Below, piece by piece: positions 49,251-57,412 of a DNA stretch of 64,000 nucleotides. The position numbers and the translations under genes are program-made. Below the pieces are notes generated by a model, which had not been told where the DNA came from, did not search any database, and saw only the letters and a program-made list of their open reading frames with translations. The DNA is from Bacteroidota bacterium (GTDB lineage Bacteria > Bacteroidota > Ignavibacteria > Kapaibacteriales > HRBIN21), in contig JAUQPR010000004.1 in NCBI GenBank assembly GCA_030550275.1, forward strand, positions 62,001 through 126,000. Reading direction: 5' to 3'. Each line of letters opens with the position of its first letter. Position 1 is the first letter of the stretch.

Positions 49251-49818
49251 CCCCGAGAGGACCGATGGTGTTGAACACGACCGCAACGATGCGCTGATGG
49301 ACGGTCTCGATATCGGCGTTGCCGTCAACTTCGTGCAGCTTGCCCTGCTGGCGGTAGTACTCCAGGACGGGGTGGGTTTGCTCGGCATAGACGGCAAGCC
49401 GTTGCCGGATGATGGCTTCGGTGTCGTCGGGGCGCCCTCGGGCAAGCAGGCGGCGTACGATCTCCTCCTCCGCCACGCAGATGTTGATGACCAGTTCGAC
49501 GGAGCGTCCCTGCTGGGCAAGCAGCTCATCGAGTGCGTGGGCTTGCTGCAGAGTTCGCGGGAAGCCATCCAGAATACAGCGTTCGCGGTACGGAGACTGT
49601 GCAAGCAGCTCAGCAACTACAGCGGTAGCCAGCTCATCGGGAACGAGCAGCCCATTGTGCACGTACTCCTGCACCTGCTTGCCCAGGGGTGTTCCCTGCT
49701 GGATCGCCTGTCGGAACGCCTCCCCCGTGGAGAGATGCGCAATCCCGTAGCGCTGGCTCAGGAGCTGTGCTTGTGTGCCCTTGCCCACACCCGGTGCACC
49801 GAAGAGGACGATGACCAT
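49219..49818 (-). CDS. adk: Adenylate kinase (short, lidless type)
   Basis: 199 residues from the ATG at 49818. P-loop GAPGVGKGTQAQLLSQRYGIAHLSTGEAFR, NMP-binding part with GLLVPDELATAVVAELL, CILDGFPRTLQQAHALDELL, and the short loop RLLARGRPDDTEAIIRQRLAVY in place of the LID domain. It interconverts 2 ADP and ATP plus AMP. The ATG at 49818 gives the P-loop at residues 7-14 as usual; an earlier in-frame start at 49854 would overlap the promoter box. First gene of an unlikely operon with a secreted BNR protein and ypdA. Confidence 0.96.
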   Translation of the reverse strand: MVIVLFGAPGVGKGTQAQLLSQRYGIAHLSTGEAFRQAIQQGTPLGKQVQEYVHNGLLVPDELATAVVAELLAQSPYRERCILDGFPRTLQQAHALDELLAQQGRSVELVINICVAEEEIVRRLLARGRPDDTEAIIRQRLAVYAEQTHPVLEYYRQQGKLHEVDGNADIETVHQRIVAVVFNTIGPLGDAASLHRASE

Positions 49819-49851
49819 CCGCAAATGAGCTCGTGCAGAACACAGACGCGG

Positions 49852-49859
49852 CAAAAATA
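49852..49859 (-). promoter_or_regulatory. TAnnTTTG promoter box for adk operon
   Basis: Minus-strand TATTTTTG followed by CCGC, 33 bases before the adk ATG and in the 75-base gap behind the upstream glycosyltransferase gene. It supports the 49818 start. Confidence 0.7.
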
Positions 49860-49893
49860 CGAAAGCCCTGGGCGCTTGGGGCGGAGCCAGTCC

Positions 49894-51021
49894 TTACGCC
49901 GGGCTGTACGTGCGTCCCTTCCAGCGGAGCCTTCCCTGCAGGGACCAGCGGAAGGAGTTCACTCCGATGAACGCCGCAAAGAGGGCGGAGAGGGGGAAGA
50001 GCCATATCTGAGTACGCGGGAAGCGAAATACCGCAGTGACCTGCCAACGCAGCACTGTTGCCAGACCGTACGCTATCCCGCCCGGCAGACTCCAGAGCAG
50101 CTGTCCGCTCAGGAGCCCTGCGACCGCAGCCGCCGGAGGTAGCACGAAGAGCCAGAGGAGGTGCACGACGAACCCCAGAAGGACCCACCACCGGTAGCCC
50201 ATGGCGGGGTACATGTTTTTGGAGAAGCCGGCGATGACCTCAGCAGCAGAGGTGTACATCCGGCAGCGCAGTAGTTGTGTCCCCTCGGCGACGGGGGCAC
50301 TACCGAGCAGCGCTGCGGCGCGCTGACCGAGGGCGAGGTCCTCGGCGAGTTCCGAGCGGACCGCAGCATGTCCGCCGAGCTGCCAGTAGAGGGTGCCTTC
50401 GATGAGCAGCGCCTGCCCTCCGGCAGCGTTGAAGCGCGGGAAGAGGCGGCGCCAGCGGTCGGGCACGTACCCGAAGTAGAACACCGCCAGCAGCGGAATG
50501 ATAAGCTGCTCGGAGAGCGTTCCCTGCTCCTCGTCTGGTATGACCGTCAGGAAGCGCCATCCGTACTGCTCGCGGGCAGCCATGACCGAGGCAAGGCACA
50601 GGGGTGTGTGGACGGTATCGGCATCGGTGAAGAACAACCATTCCCCTTGAGCCTGCTGGGCAAGCTGGTGGCATGCCCAGGATTTGCCGACCCAGCCCTT
50701 GGGAAGCGGTGCGCCGCGGATGACCCGGAGCCGTTCGGGGAATTCCGCCTGCAGTTGCTCCAGTACAGCGGCGGTGCCATCGGTGGATTCATCATCGAGC
50801 ACGAGCACCTCATAGTTTGGATACTGCTGGCGGCACAGGGAGCGCACACAGGGGGCAATTCGCTGCTCCTCATTGCGTGCGGGGATGAGCACGGACACCT
50901 TCGGCGCACTGGGTGCCTCCCATGCCCGAGGCTGGAGTCGGGGAAGGCGGCGCAGGTTCAGTGCGCACGTGAGGTTGAAGAAGCACAGAACTCCAATTGC
51001 GGTCAGCAGCACAAGCTCCAT
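49894..51021 (-). CDS. GT2-family membrane glycosyltransferase
   Basis: 375 residues from the ATG at 51021. One N-terminal membrane helix (ELVLLTAIGVLCFFNLTCAL), then a GT-A domain: VSVLIPARNEEQRIAPCVRSL, VLVLDDESTDGT, GWVGKSWACHQLAQQAQGEWLFFTDADTVH (DxD) and RSELAEDLALGQRA. Two or three helices at the C-terminus. The KSWAC(H)QLA block is typical of CrtQ/HpnB-like transferases associated with carotenoid or hopanoid glycosylation, but no such pathway genes are near, so the acceptor is unknown. The start is placed at the helix; an upstream in-frame ATG (51048) adds nine residues. Confidence 0.87.
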   Translation of the reverse strand: MELVLLTAIGVLCFFNLTCALNLRRLPRLQPRAWEAPSAPKVSVLIPARNEEQRIAPCVRSLCRQQYPNYEVLVLDDESTDGTAAVLEQLQAEFPERLRVIRGAPLPKGWVGKSWACHQLAQQAQGEWLFFTDADTVHTPLCLASVMAAREQYGWRFLTVIPDEEQGTLSEQLIIPLLAVFYFGYVPDRWRRLFPRFNAAGGQALLIEGTLYWQLGGHAAVRSELAEDLALGQRAAALLGSAPVAEGTQLLRCRMYTSAAEVIAGFSKNMYPAMGYRWWVLLGFVVHLLWLFVLPPAAAVAGLLSGQLLWSLPGGIAYGLATVLRWQVTAVFRFPRTQIWLFPLSALFAAFIGVNSFRWSLQGRLRWKGRTYSPA

Positions 51022-51127
51022 CGCACCGGTCACGGGGGTGGAATGCAAAGTTGCGGGCTTTCTCAGGCAGACGCAGCAGAGCCCTCCTTGGGTGGACTTC
51101 GCAGAGGAGCGATTTGGGGATGGGTGC

Positions 51128-51135
51128 TAAATTTG
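51128..51135 (+). promoter_or_regulatory. TAnnTTTG promoter box for PNGase F-like gene
   Basis: TAAATTTG followed by CGCG, 39 bases before the ATG at 51175. It lies in the 153-base divergent region. A TTTG at 51113-51116 is too close (11 bases) to serve as a standard -33 element. Confidence 0.65.
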
Positions 51136-51174
51136 CGCGCGACCTGGCACGTTGCACATCGCAGAGTAGGAGGG

Positions 51175-52413
51175 ATGCTGCGGTACGCTGCCCTGTTGGG
51201 AGTCACGGCAGCGCTCTGGGCGCAACAGTGGGAGATCCCAATTCTGGACCGGGCTCCGTTGGTGGGAGGCAAGCAGGATACGGTTGTCACCATCGTATGC
51301 CCGCCCGCGGATGTGCTGGTCGAGCAGGTCGTGCTGAGCTATGCCCTACACCGTCCGCCCGGAGGCTGGGACCCCTGGGATCGGATTGCCTACGTCAACG
51401 TGCTGACCGAGCAGGATACCTTCGAGATTGCGCGCATCATGACGCCGTATTCGCGCGAGTGTGGCTGGGAGATTGATGTCACGCCCTTCCGCCCGCTCCT
51501 GACCGATACGGTGCGGATTCGAGCGTTCATCCTCTACTGGGCAAGCGGTCCGCAGGGCTATTTGGTATCGCTGCGGCTGCGCTTTGTGCCGGGGCAGCCG
51601 GAATTGGTGCCGTATCGGGTCGTACGCCTGTGGGCAAATGATGCGCTCCGGCGCTGGCCGTACGGGAATCCAAAGGACCCCATCGAGCGGTATGTGCCGC
51701 CGCGCCGGCTGTTTATCGAGGATAGCGCGCTTGCTGTGCACTTTTGGGCACTGTTGACCGGGCATGGGCAGGGCAACACGGACAACGCAGCCGAGTTTTC
51801 GCAAAAGACCCATGCGGTGGTGGTCAACGGCGAGGAGTATCCGCGCCTGCTGTGGCGTGATGATTGTGCCCAAAACCCCTGCCGTCCGCAGGCGGGAACC
51901 TGGCAGTACAACCGAGCCGGCTGGTGCCCGGGCGACTACGTCCGTCCATGGGAGGAGGATATCACCGCAAGCGTGCGCCGCGGGGATAGCAACACCATTG
52001 CATTCCGCTTCCAGCCCTACATCAACTACTGCAGCCCGTGGTGGGATAGCTGCGTCAGTGGCATCACCTGTCCGGACTGCAACTTCAACAGCACCGGGCA
52101 CACGATGCCGTGGTACATGATGAGCGCTTACGCCGTGCTCTACCGCCGCGCAGCAGGGCAAAGCGTAGGGGAGCATCGTGGTGCGGTGCCCGTGGAGTTT
52201 GTGCAGGACCAATACGGGATTGTGCTGCGCCGCAGAGGGAGCGCAAGCGTATGGCAGTGGGCACTGGTGAACCTGCTTGGGCAGGTCTTGCGCTCGGGAG
52301 AATGGCACGGGGAGAGCCTGAGAATCCCACTGCAGCAGTGTGCCGCGGGTGTATATGCGGTGCTGCTGAAGACCCCGCAGCAGCAAGTGTATGTGGTGCC
52401 GTGGGTGCCCTAA
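51175..52413 (+). CDS. Secreted peptide-N-glycosidase F-like protein with T9SS-like sorting domain
   Basis: 412 residues from the ATG at 51175. Signal peptide MLRYAALLGVTAALWAQ. The body resembles the PNGase F / PHM-like two-domain jelly roll: GGWDPWDRIAYVNVL near residue 62, LLTGHGQGNTDNAAEFSQKTHAVVVNG near 190-215, then cysteine-rich DDCAQNPCRPQAGTWQYNRAGWCPGD, strongly like the family block. The C-terminus (about 350-412: WALVNLLGQVLRSGEW, CAAGVYAVLLK, VYVVPWV) matches a T9SS sorting domain. PNGase F removes N-glycans from glycoproteins; catalytic residues were not checked. AGGAGG lies only 1 base before the ATG and is probably too close to act. The TAA shares CTAA with the korB stop. Confidence 0.82.
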   Translation: MLRYAALLGVTAALWAQQWEIPILDRAPLVGGKQDTVVTIVCPPADVLVEQVVLSYALHRPPGGWDPWDRIAYVNVLTEQDTFEIARIMTPYSRECGWEIDVTPFRPLLTDTVRIRAFILYWASGPQGYLVSLRLRFVPGQPELVPYRVVRLWANDALRRWPYGNPKDPIERYVPPRRLFIEDSALAVHFWALLTGHGQGNTDNAAEFSQKTHAVVVNGEEYPRLLWRDDCAQNPCRPQAGTWQYNRAGWCPGDYVRPWEEDITASVRRGDSNTIAFRFQPYINYCSPWWDSCVSGITCPDCNFNSTGHTMPWYMMSAYAVLYRRAAGQSVGEHRGAVPVEFVQDQYGIVLRRRGSASVWQWALVNLLGQVLRSGEWHGESLRIPLQQCAAGVYAVLLKTPQQQVYVVPWVP

Positions 52414-53435
52414 CGCTCTCCGTTACCGATGTGCCACCAGTTCCGTCCGCGGAGCAGCGCGGGGAGGTCAGCGGTGGTGCGCTGACGAGCGCGCTGCACC
52501 TGTTCAAAGAACAGCTCCTCGTAGGTCGGCTTGCTGGGGTCGGCATAGAGCACTCCAAAGGGGCGCGGGAAGGGATCGTCCCAGAGTTGCGCCAACAGGA
52601 AAGCGCGGGCGCGGTCGGTTTCATCATGAATCCATAGCTCCGAAGGCGCTGCCTCCTCGGTGGAGACCACCTCTGGAGTGGTCGTGCGGAGCCGCACGGC
52701 ACGCTCTCCATTGGGACCGAAGCGGAGCGGCTTGCCGTGCTCCACAAAGAGCGCGTTCCAGGGCTTGGACTCCTTCTCCGTAAAGCGGGCGAAGGCACCG
52801 TCGTTGAAGACCGGACAGTTCTGGTAGACCTCCACGAAGGCGGCGCCCCGGTGCTGGGCAGCGCGCGCGAGCACCATGCGCAGATGGGCAAGGTCCCGGT
52901 CCAACGTACGCGCCACAAAGGTTGCTCCGGCGCTCAACGCCAGCAACACGGGGTTGAAGGGGAACTCCACCGAACCCCACGGCGAGGATGGGGTCACCTG
53001 CCCTGGGGGAGAGGTCGGAGAGAGCTGCCCTTTGGTCAGCCCGTAGACCTGGTTGTTGAAGAGCACGACGGTGACATCCAGGTTGCGCCGCAGCAGATGC
53101 AACAGGTGGTTTGTGCCGATGGAGAGTCCATCGCCATCGCCGGTGATGATCCAGACGTGGAGTTCGGGGCGGGTGAGCTTGAGCCCGTAAGCAAACGCCG
53201 GTGCCCGCCCGTGGATGCCGTGCAATCCGTACGTGCTCATGTAGTAGGGGAAGCGCGAGGAGCAGCCAATGCCGGAGAGGAAGACCACCTGCTCGCGCGG
53301 AATCTGGAGCTCTGCAAGCACGGTCTGGACCTGCTTGAGGATGGCGTAGTCGCCGCAGCCGGGGCACCAGCGGACCTCTTGGTCGCTGGCGTAGTCCTTA
53401 GCGCTCAATGCCGGTGGGGTGGAGAGCTGGTTCAT
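52410..53435 (-). CDS. korB: 2-oxoacid:ferredoxin oxidoreductase beta subunit
   Basis: 341 residues from the ATG at 53435 (MNQLSTPPALSAKDYASDQEVRWCPGCGDY). CPGCG at 24-28, GIGCSSRFPYYMSTYGLHGIHGRAPAFAYGLKLTRP, and the thiamine diphosphate motif GDGDGLSIGTNHLLHLLRRN...NNQVYGLTKGQ. The pairing with a fused gamma-alpha subunit and the NQVYGLTKGQxSPT block are as in 2-oxoglutarate oxidoreductases (KorAB). It oxidises a 2-oxoacid with CoA and reduces ferredoxin. The start overlaps korA by 38 bases; another in-frame ATG at 53447 is possible. Confidence 0.94.
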   Translation of the reverse strand: MNQLSTPPALSAKDYASDQEVRWCPGCGDYAILKQVQTVLAELQIPREQVVFLSGIGCSSRFPYYMSTYGLHGIHGRAPAFAYGLKLTRPELHVWIITGDGDGLSIGTNHLLHLLRRNLDVTVVLFNNQVYGLTKGQLSPTSPPGQVTPSSPWGSVEFPFNPVLLALSAGATFVARTLDRDLAHLRMVLARAAQHRGAAFVEVYQNCPVFNDGAFARFTEKESKPWNALFVEHGKPLRFGPNGERAVRLRTTTPEVVSTEEAAPSELWIHDETDRARAFLLAQLWDDPFPRPFGVLYADPSKPTYEELFFEQVQRARQRTTADLPALLRGRNWWHIGNGER

Positions 53436-55278
53436 CGTGGAGTGCACGCTGGATTGCTTCGACTACTTCGCTGACGGTCAGCGGGAGTCCTTGGACCTTC
53501 GTGTAGGAGCGCGCGTCTACGCGGTAGTGTGCGCGCAAGAGGTGAGCAAACTGTCCAGAGTTGAGCTCGGGCACGAGAATCCGACGGAAGCCCGCAAGGA
53601 GTTCGCCCAAGCCAGGCGGCAGCGGATGCAGGTAACGCACGTGGATATGACTCACTGGCAAGCCCTGCTGCAGGCACTCCTGGACGGCGGTGTACACGCT
53701 GCCGTAGGTGGAACCCCAGGAGACGACCGCCAGCTCGCCCGTTGCTGGACCCAGGGTGATGGTCTGCGGTGGGAGCGTTTCGGCAAGGCGAGCAAGCTTG
53801 TGCGCGCGTGCCCGCACCATGCGCTCGTGGTTGAGCGGGTCGTAGGAGACGTTGCCCGTGAGGTCCTCCTTCTCCAGCCCGCCGATACGGTGCTCAAATC
53901 CAGGGGTTCCCGGGACAGCCCAGGGGCGAACACCGCGCTCATCGCGCTGGTAGGGCAGGAAGGTGCCATTGGAGCGATGTTCCGGGGTTGCCCATGGGGG
54001 CCGGATTGGCGGCAGGGAATCCAGCTCTGGAATGCGCCACAGGTCGGAGCCATTTGCCAGGAAGGCGTCCGAGAGCAGCACCACTGGGGTCATCCACTCC
54101 AGGGCGATTCGGGCGGCTTCGTAGGCAGCAGCGAAGCAATCCGCCGGAGTTGCCGGGGCGATGACAGCAAGAGGCGCCTCTCCGTGGCGTCCGTAGAGCG
54201 CTTGCAGCAGGTCGGCTTGTTCGGGCTTGGTCGGCATTCCAGTGGAGGGACCGGCGCGCTGGATATCGCAGACCACCACGGGCAGCTCCAACATGACTGC
54301 CAGCCCGAGCGCTTCACTCATGAGCGAGAAGCCGGGTCCCGAAGTTGCCGTCACGCCCAGGTGCCCTCCGAAGGCGGCGCCGATGGCAGCGCACAGCGCT
54401 GCCATCTCATCCTCGGCTTGCAGCGGGTAGACCTCGTAGGCGAGCAGCCGTTCCATCTGGTGCAGCACCTCCGAGGCAGGGGTGATGGGGTAGCCGGCGT
54501 AGAAGAGCTTGACCCCGGCGCGGTGGGCGGCAGTAACGAACCCCAGCACCAAGGCTTCGTTGCCGGAGATGCTGCGGTAGGTGCCCGGCTCCAAAGGAGC
54601 TTGCGGGATCTCGTAGCGCGAGGCGAAGAGCTCCGAAGTCTCTCCGAAGGCGTACCCGGCGCGCAGCACACGGAGATTGGCTTCCAGCAGCTCAGGTTTC
54701 TGGGCAAACTTCTCGCGCACGAGCTGCTCCAGCGGCTCCAGCGGACGCGAAAACAGCCACGCCAGCAGTCCCAGCACGAACATGTTCTTCGTGCGTTCGC
54801 GCTCCCGTACCGAGAGCGGAGAATCCGCCAGTGCCGAGGCAACCAGTTGCGAGATGTTGAGCGTGATGAGCTCGTAGTCGGAGAGGCTGCCGTCGGTGAG
54901 GGGGTTGGAGTCCTCCGGATATCCTGCCAGGCGCAGGTTGCGTCGGTCGAATCCCGCTTCGTTGGCGATGAGGAGTCCACCCCGTTTGAGCAGGTGCAGG
55001 TGGGTTTTGAGTGCGGCGGCGTTCATTGCCACCAGGACGTCGCATTGGTCGCCGGGGGTAAGGATTTCGGTGCTGCCGAAACGGAGCTGGAAGCTGGAGA
55101 CTCCAGCCAGCGTGCCTTGTGGGGCGCGGATTTCGGCAGGGTAGTTCGGGAGCGTGGCAAGATCGTTGCCCGCCAGTGCGCTGGTATGGGCAAAGTAACT
55201 GCCCGTCAACTGCATGCCCTCGCCGGAATCCCCAGCGAAGACAATCGTCACATCGCGACGCGGCGTTGTGCTGTACAT
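53398..55278 (-). CDS. korA: 2-oxoacid:ferredoxin oxidoreductase alpha subunit (gamma-alpha fusion)
   Basis: 626 residues. Gamma-type domain 1-195 (FAGDSGEGMQLTGSYFAHTSALAGNDLATLPNYPAEIR and on), then the alpha part from about 235: GNEALVLGFVTAAHRAGVKLFYAGYPITPASEVLHQM, AEDEMAALCAAIGAAFGGHLGVTATSGPGFSLMSEALGLA, QRAGPSTGMPTKPEQADLLQAL, VVLLSDAFLAN. C-terminal part with WGSTYGSVYTAVQ and VRYLHPLP. This layout marks KorA/OorA-type enzymes of 2-oxoglutarate. Divergent from a FAD reductase gene with a 123-base gap, fitting a ferredoxin-to-NADPH link. Confidence 0.94.
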   Translation of the reverse strand: MYSTTPRRDVTIVFAGDSGEGMQLTGSYFAHTSALAGNDLATLPNYPAEIRAPQGTLAGVSSFQLRFGSTEILTPGDQCDVLVAMNAAALKTHLHLLKRGGLLIANEAGFDRRNLRLAGYPEDSNPLTDGSLSDYELITLNISQLVASALADSPLSVRERERTKNMFVLGLLAWLFSRPLEPLEQLVREKFAQKPELLEANLRVLRAGYAFGETSELFASRYEIPQAPLEPGTYRSISGNEALVLGFVTAAHRAGVKLFYAGYPITPASEVLHQMERLLAYEVYPLQAEDEMAALCAAIGAAFGGHLGVTATSGPGFSLMSEALGLAVMLELPVVVCDIQRAGPSTGMPTKPEQADLLQALYGRHGEAPLAVIAPATPADCFAAAYEAARIALEWMTPVVLLSDAFLANGSDLWRIPELDSLPPIRPPWATPEHRSNGTFLPYQRDERGVRPWAVPGTPGFEHRIGGLEKEDLTGNVSYDPLNHERMVRARAHKLARLAETLPPQTITLGPATGELAVVSWGSTYGSVYTAVQECLQQGLPVSHIHVRYLHPLPPGLGELLAGFRRILVPELNSGQFAHLLRAHYRVDARSYTKVQGLPLTVSEVVEAIQRALHDEPALHPTGIER

Positions 55279-55360
55279 TTGTGCTGCAATCGCAAAGCCG
55301 TTGAGACGGGTTCCAGCACCAACTTACGCACTTGGACCCAAACGGGCAGCGCGCAAAGGG

Positions 55361-55368
55361 TATTTTTG
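55361..55368 (+). promoter_or_regulatory. TAnnTTTG promoter box for FAD reductase gene
   Basis: TATTTTTG followed by TGCC, 33 bases before the ATG at 55402. No minus-strand box for korA is seen in the same gap. Confidence 0.68.
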
Positions 55369-55401
55369 TGCCCGACGGGTTCCACCTTCTGAGCGTTGGA
55401 A

Positions 55402-56781
55402 ATGAGGCACTTCGTCATCGTCATCGGCGGAGGAGTCGCTGGAGCAGAGGCAGCACATCAGTTTGCGCAGCGCGGGATTCGCGTGGCGGTGCTGGAGCAG
55501 AACGCCTTGCCCTACGGCAAAATCGAGTACGGGCTTCCCAAGTGGCACGTCAAGCTGCGCAACAAGGAGGAGGCAGCAATTGACCAGAAGCTGACGCACC
55601 CGCTGGTGCAGTACGTCCCCTGCACCAAGCTGGGGCGCGAAGTTCGGCTTCCGGAGCTGCTCTCCTGGGGGGTGAGCGCAGTGGTCTTGGCAAACGGCGC
55701 CTGGCGCGATCGCCCCTTCCCAGTGCCGGAAGCCGAGGAGTACATCGGGCGCGGCTTCTACTACCAGAACCCTTTCATGCTGTGGTTCAACACGATGCAT
55801 GACCCGGAGGCGTGCCCCGAGCCGTATGAGATTGCCGATGGAGCGGTGGTCATCGGGGGAGGGCTTGCCTCAATTGATGTCGCCAAAGCGCTGATGATGC
55901 TCACAGTGGAGGAGGCATTGCGCCGGCGTGGCATTCAGAGCAACGTCATCGAGATGGAGCACGGCATTGACCGCCTTCTGCACACGCATGGGCTGACGCT
56001 GCATGAGCTGGGCATCCAGGGCTGCACGCTCTACTACCGCCGTCGTGCCATTGACATGCCGCTGACCCCGATGCCGACGGATACCCCTGAACGGCTGGCG
56101 CGAGCGCAGCAGGTGCGCCTCAAAGTACTGCAGACCGCAATGGCGCGGTACCTCTTCAACTTCCAAGAGCTGCGCCGACCCGTGGGCATCCTCACCGAAG
56201 GGGGAAGGATGGTCGGACTGGTGCTCCAGCAGACGCGCGTGGAGGATGGGCAGGTGGTGCCCGTTGAAGGGAGCGAGTACGAGGTCCGAACTCCGTTGGT
56301 CATCTCCTCGATCGGCAGCATTCCGGAGCCGCTGCCGGATATCCCCATGCGTGGGGAGGTCTACGCGCTGGAGGACACGCAGTTGTGCCGCATCGCCGGA
56401 TACGAGAACGTCTTCGCCGTCGGCAATGCCGTCACCGGGCGTGGCAACATCCAAGAGAGCCTGCGCCACAGCCGGCAGGTAAGCCAGCGGATTTTGAGCG
56501 ACTACATCGGCTGTGATGCCGAACTCTACGAGCGCTGGAACCGAGCTCAGGAAGCCGCCGTTGCAGAGGAGGTCGAGCGGATTGCGCAGCAGCTTACTCG
56601 ATTGCCACAACGGACGGCTGAACAGATGGACACCATCGCCGCGCACATTGCCGCACTACAGCATCGGGCGGGATACGACGGGGATTACCACGGCTGGATT
56701 CGGCGCCACCTTCCCAAACGGCTGGAGGAGCTGCTATCGCTGGACCTCTCTGCCGAGGAATCCCCCGAATCTGCAGCTTAG
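55402..56781 (+). CDS. FAD/NAD(P)-dependent oxidoreductase, ferredoxin-NADP reductase-like
   Basis: 459 residues from the ATG at 55402 (MRHFVIVIGGGVAGAEAAHQF). First Rossmann loop IGGGVAGAEA; GKIEYGLPKWHVKLRNKEEAAIDQKL resembles the adrenodoxin-reductase/GltD-like flavoproteins; second nucleotide loop VVIGGGLASIDVAKALMML; C-terminal ENVFAVGNAVTGRGNIQESLRHSRQVSQ (FAD). The last 85 residues are helical and charged. It likely exchanges electrons between NAD(P)H and ferredoxin or a partner; its position opposite korAB suggests ferredoxin from 2-oxoacid oxidation. A TTG at 55396 is in frame but less likely. The tail shares TTAG with the next gene's stop. Confidence 0.85.
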   Translation: MRHFVIVIGGGVAGAEAAHQFAQRGIRVAVLEQNALPYGKIEYGLPKWHVKLRNKEEAAIDQKLTHPLVQYVPCTKLGREVRLPELLSWGVSAVVLANGAWRDRPFPVPEAEEYIGRGFYYQNPFMLWFNTMHDPEACPEPYEIADGAVVIGGGLASIDVAKALMMLTVEEALRRRGIQSNVIEMEHGIDRLLHTHGLTLHELGIQGCTLYYRRRAIDMPLTPMPTDTPERLARAQQVRLKVLQTAMARYLFNFQELRRPVGILTEGGRMVGLVLQQTRVEDGQVVPVEGSEYEVRTPLVISSIGSIPEPLPDIPMRGEVYALEDTQLCRIAGYENVFAVGNAVTGRGNIQESLRHSRQVSQRILSDYIGCDAELYERWNRAQEAAVAEEVERIAQQLTRLPQRTAEQMDTIAAHIAALQHRAGYDGDYHGWIRRHLPKRLEELLSLDLSAEESPESAA

Positions 56782-57329
56782 TGCCCCTCCAACCGCAGCC
56801 GGAGTTGCGGTAGAAGGCGCGTTGTGACCTCCGGCTGCCGCACAAACCATTCTGCGCCAACCAGGAGATGCAGGTAGCGCAGTGGGGACGGCATGGGGAG
56901 GCTCATTCCTGCGAAGCTACCCAGTCGGAACGCCCGGAGGTCCTGTGCCAGAAGGTGCAGTGGTGGAGCGCTCCGCGGCAGCAGCGGTGCGATGAGCTCC
57001 AGCGCCACGGCGGGCGCAACTGCTGGACGGCTCCCGTAGCGGAGCTGTAGCAGCAGTCCGTAGCCCAGCTCCAGCCAGAAGAGCTCCTCCCCTTCGGGGG
57101 TGCGCACACCGTAGAGCAGCAGCTCCAGGCTGGGGACCGCATAAGAGCGCAGTCGGGCACCGATGCCGAGCCCAAATCCCGGTAGCGTGGTGAGCTGCAC
57201 AGAGGAGCTCGGAAGCGGACGGTAGACGGCACTGAGCTGGGCATGGAAGTCCACGAAGATCTGCCCATGTGCGCACAGGGGCAGCGCCAGAAAGCCAAGC
57301 GCAAGGCTTTTGCCTAATTTTGCGTCCAT
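56778..57329 (-). CDS. Small exported protein, probable outer-membrane beta barrel
   Basis: 183 residues from the ATG at 57329. Signal peptide MDAKLGKSLALGFLALPLCAHGQ. The mature part has alternating hydrophobic patterns over its whole length (FVDFHAQLSAVYRPL, GFGLGIGARLRSYAV, LELLLYGVRT, FWLELGYGLLLQLRYG) and ends RLLPQLRLRLEGH. An eight-stranded barrel would fit the size. No named family recognised. Its first codons contain the plus-strand promoter box 57315-57322. No minus-strand promoter box was found. Confidence 0.7.
   Translation of the reverse strand: MDAKLGKSLALGFLALPLCAHGQIFVDFHAQLSAVYRPLPSSSVQLTTLPGFGLGIGARLRSYAVPSLELLLYGVRTPEGEELFWLELGYGLLLQLRYGSRPAVAPAVALELIAPLLPRSAPPLHLLAQDLRAFRLGSFAGMSLPMPSPLRYLHLLVGAEWFVRQPEVTTRLLPQLRLRLEGH
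57315..57322 (+). promoter_or_regulatory. Possible TAnnTTTG promoter box for rfbB operon
   Basis: TAATTTTG followed by CG. It lies inside the first codons of the divergent minus-strand gene, 90 bases before rfbB. It would give a leader of about 80 bases. Because it sits in coding sequence (codons for Ala-Lys-Leu), coincidence is possible. Confidence 0.45.
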
Positions 57330-57412
57330 TGCCGTCGCAGCGTGGGTGCTCGAACGCGCGCTGTGGAGGAAGACGCTCAACGCTGTGCCATTGTGCTCTA
57401 AAGCTGGGCTGG

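Noticed and set aside
51168-51173. AGGAGG before the PNGase F-like gene as a ribosome binding site
   Set aside because: Only one base from the ATG, too close for normal ribosome spacing.
53419-55392. 657-codon plus-strand open frame opposite korA
   Set aside because: Shadow of a conserved gene; no homology signal visible.
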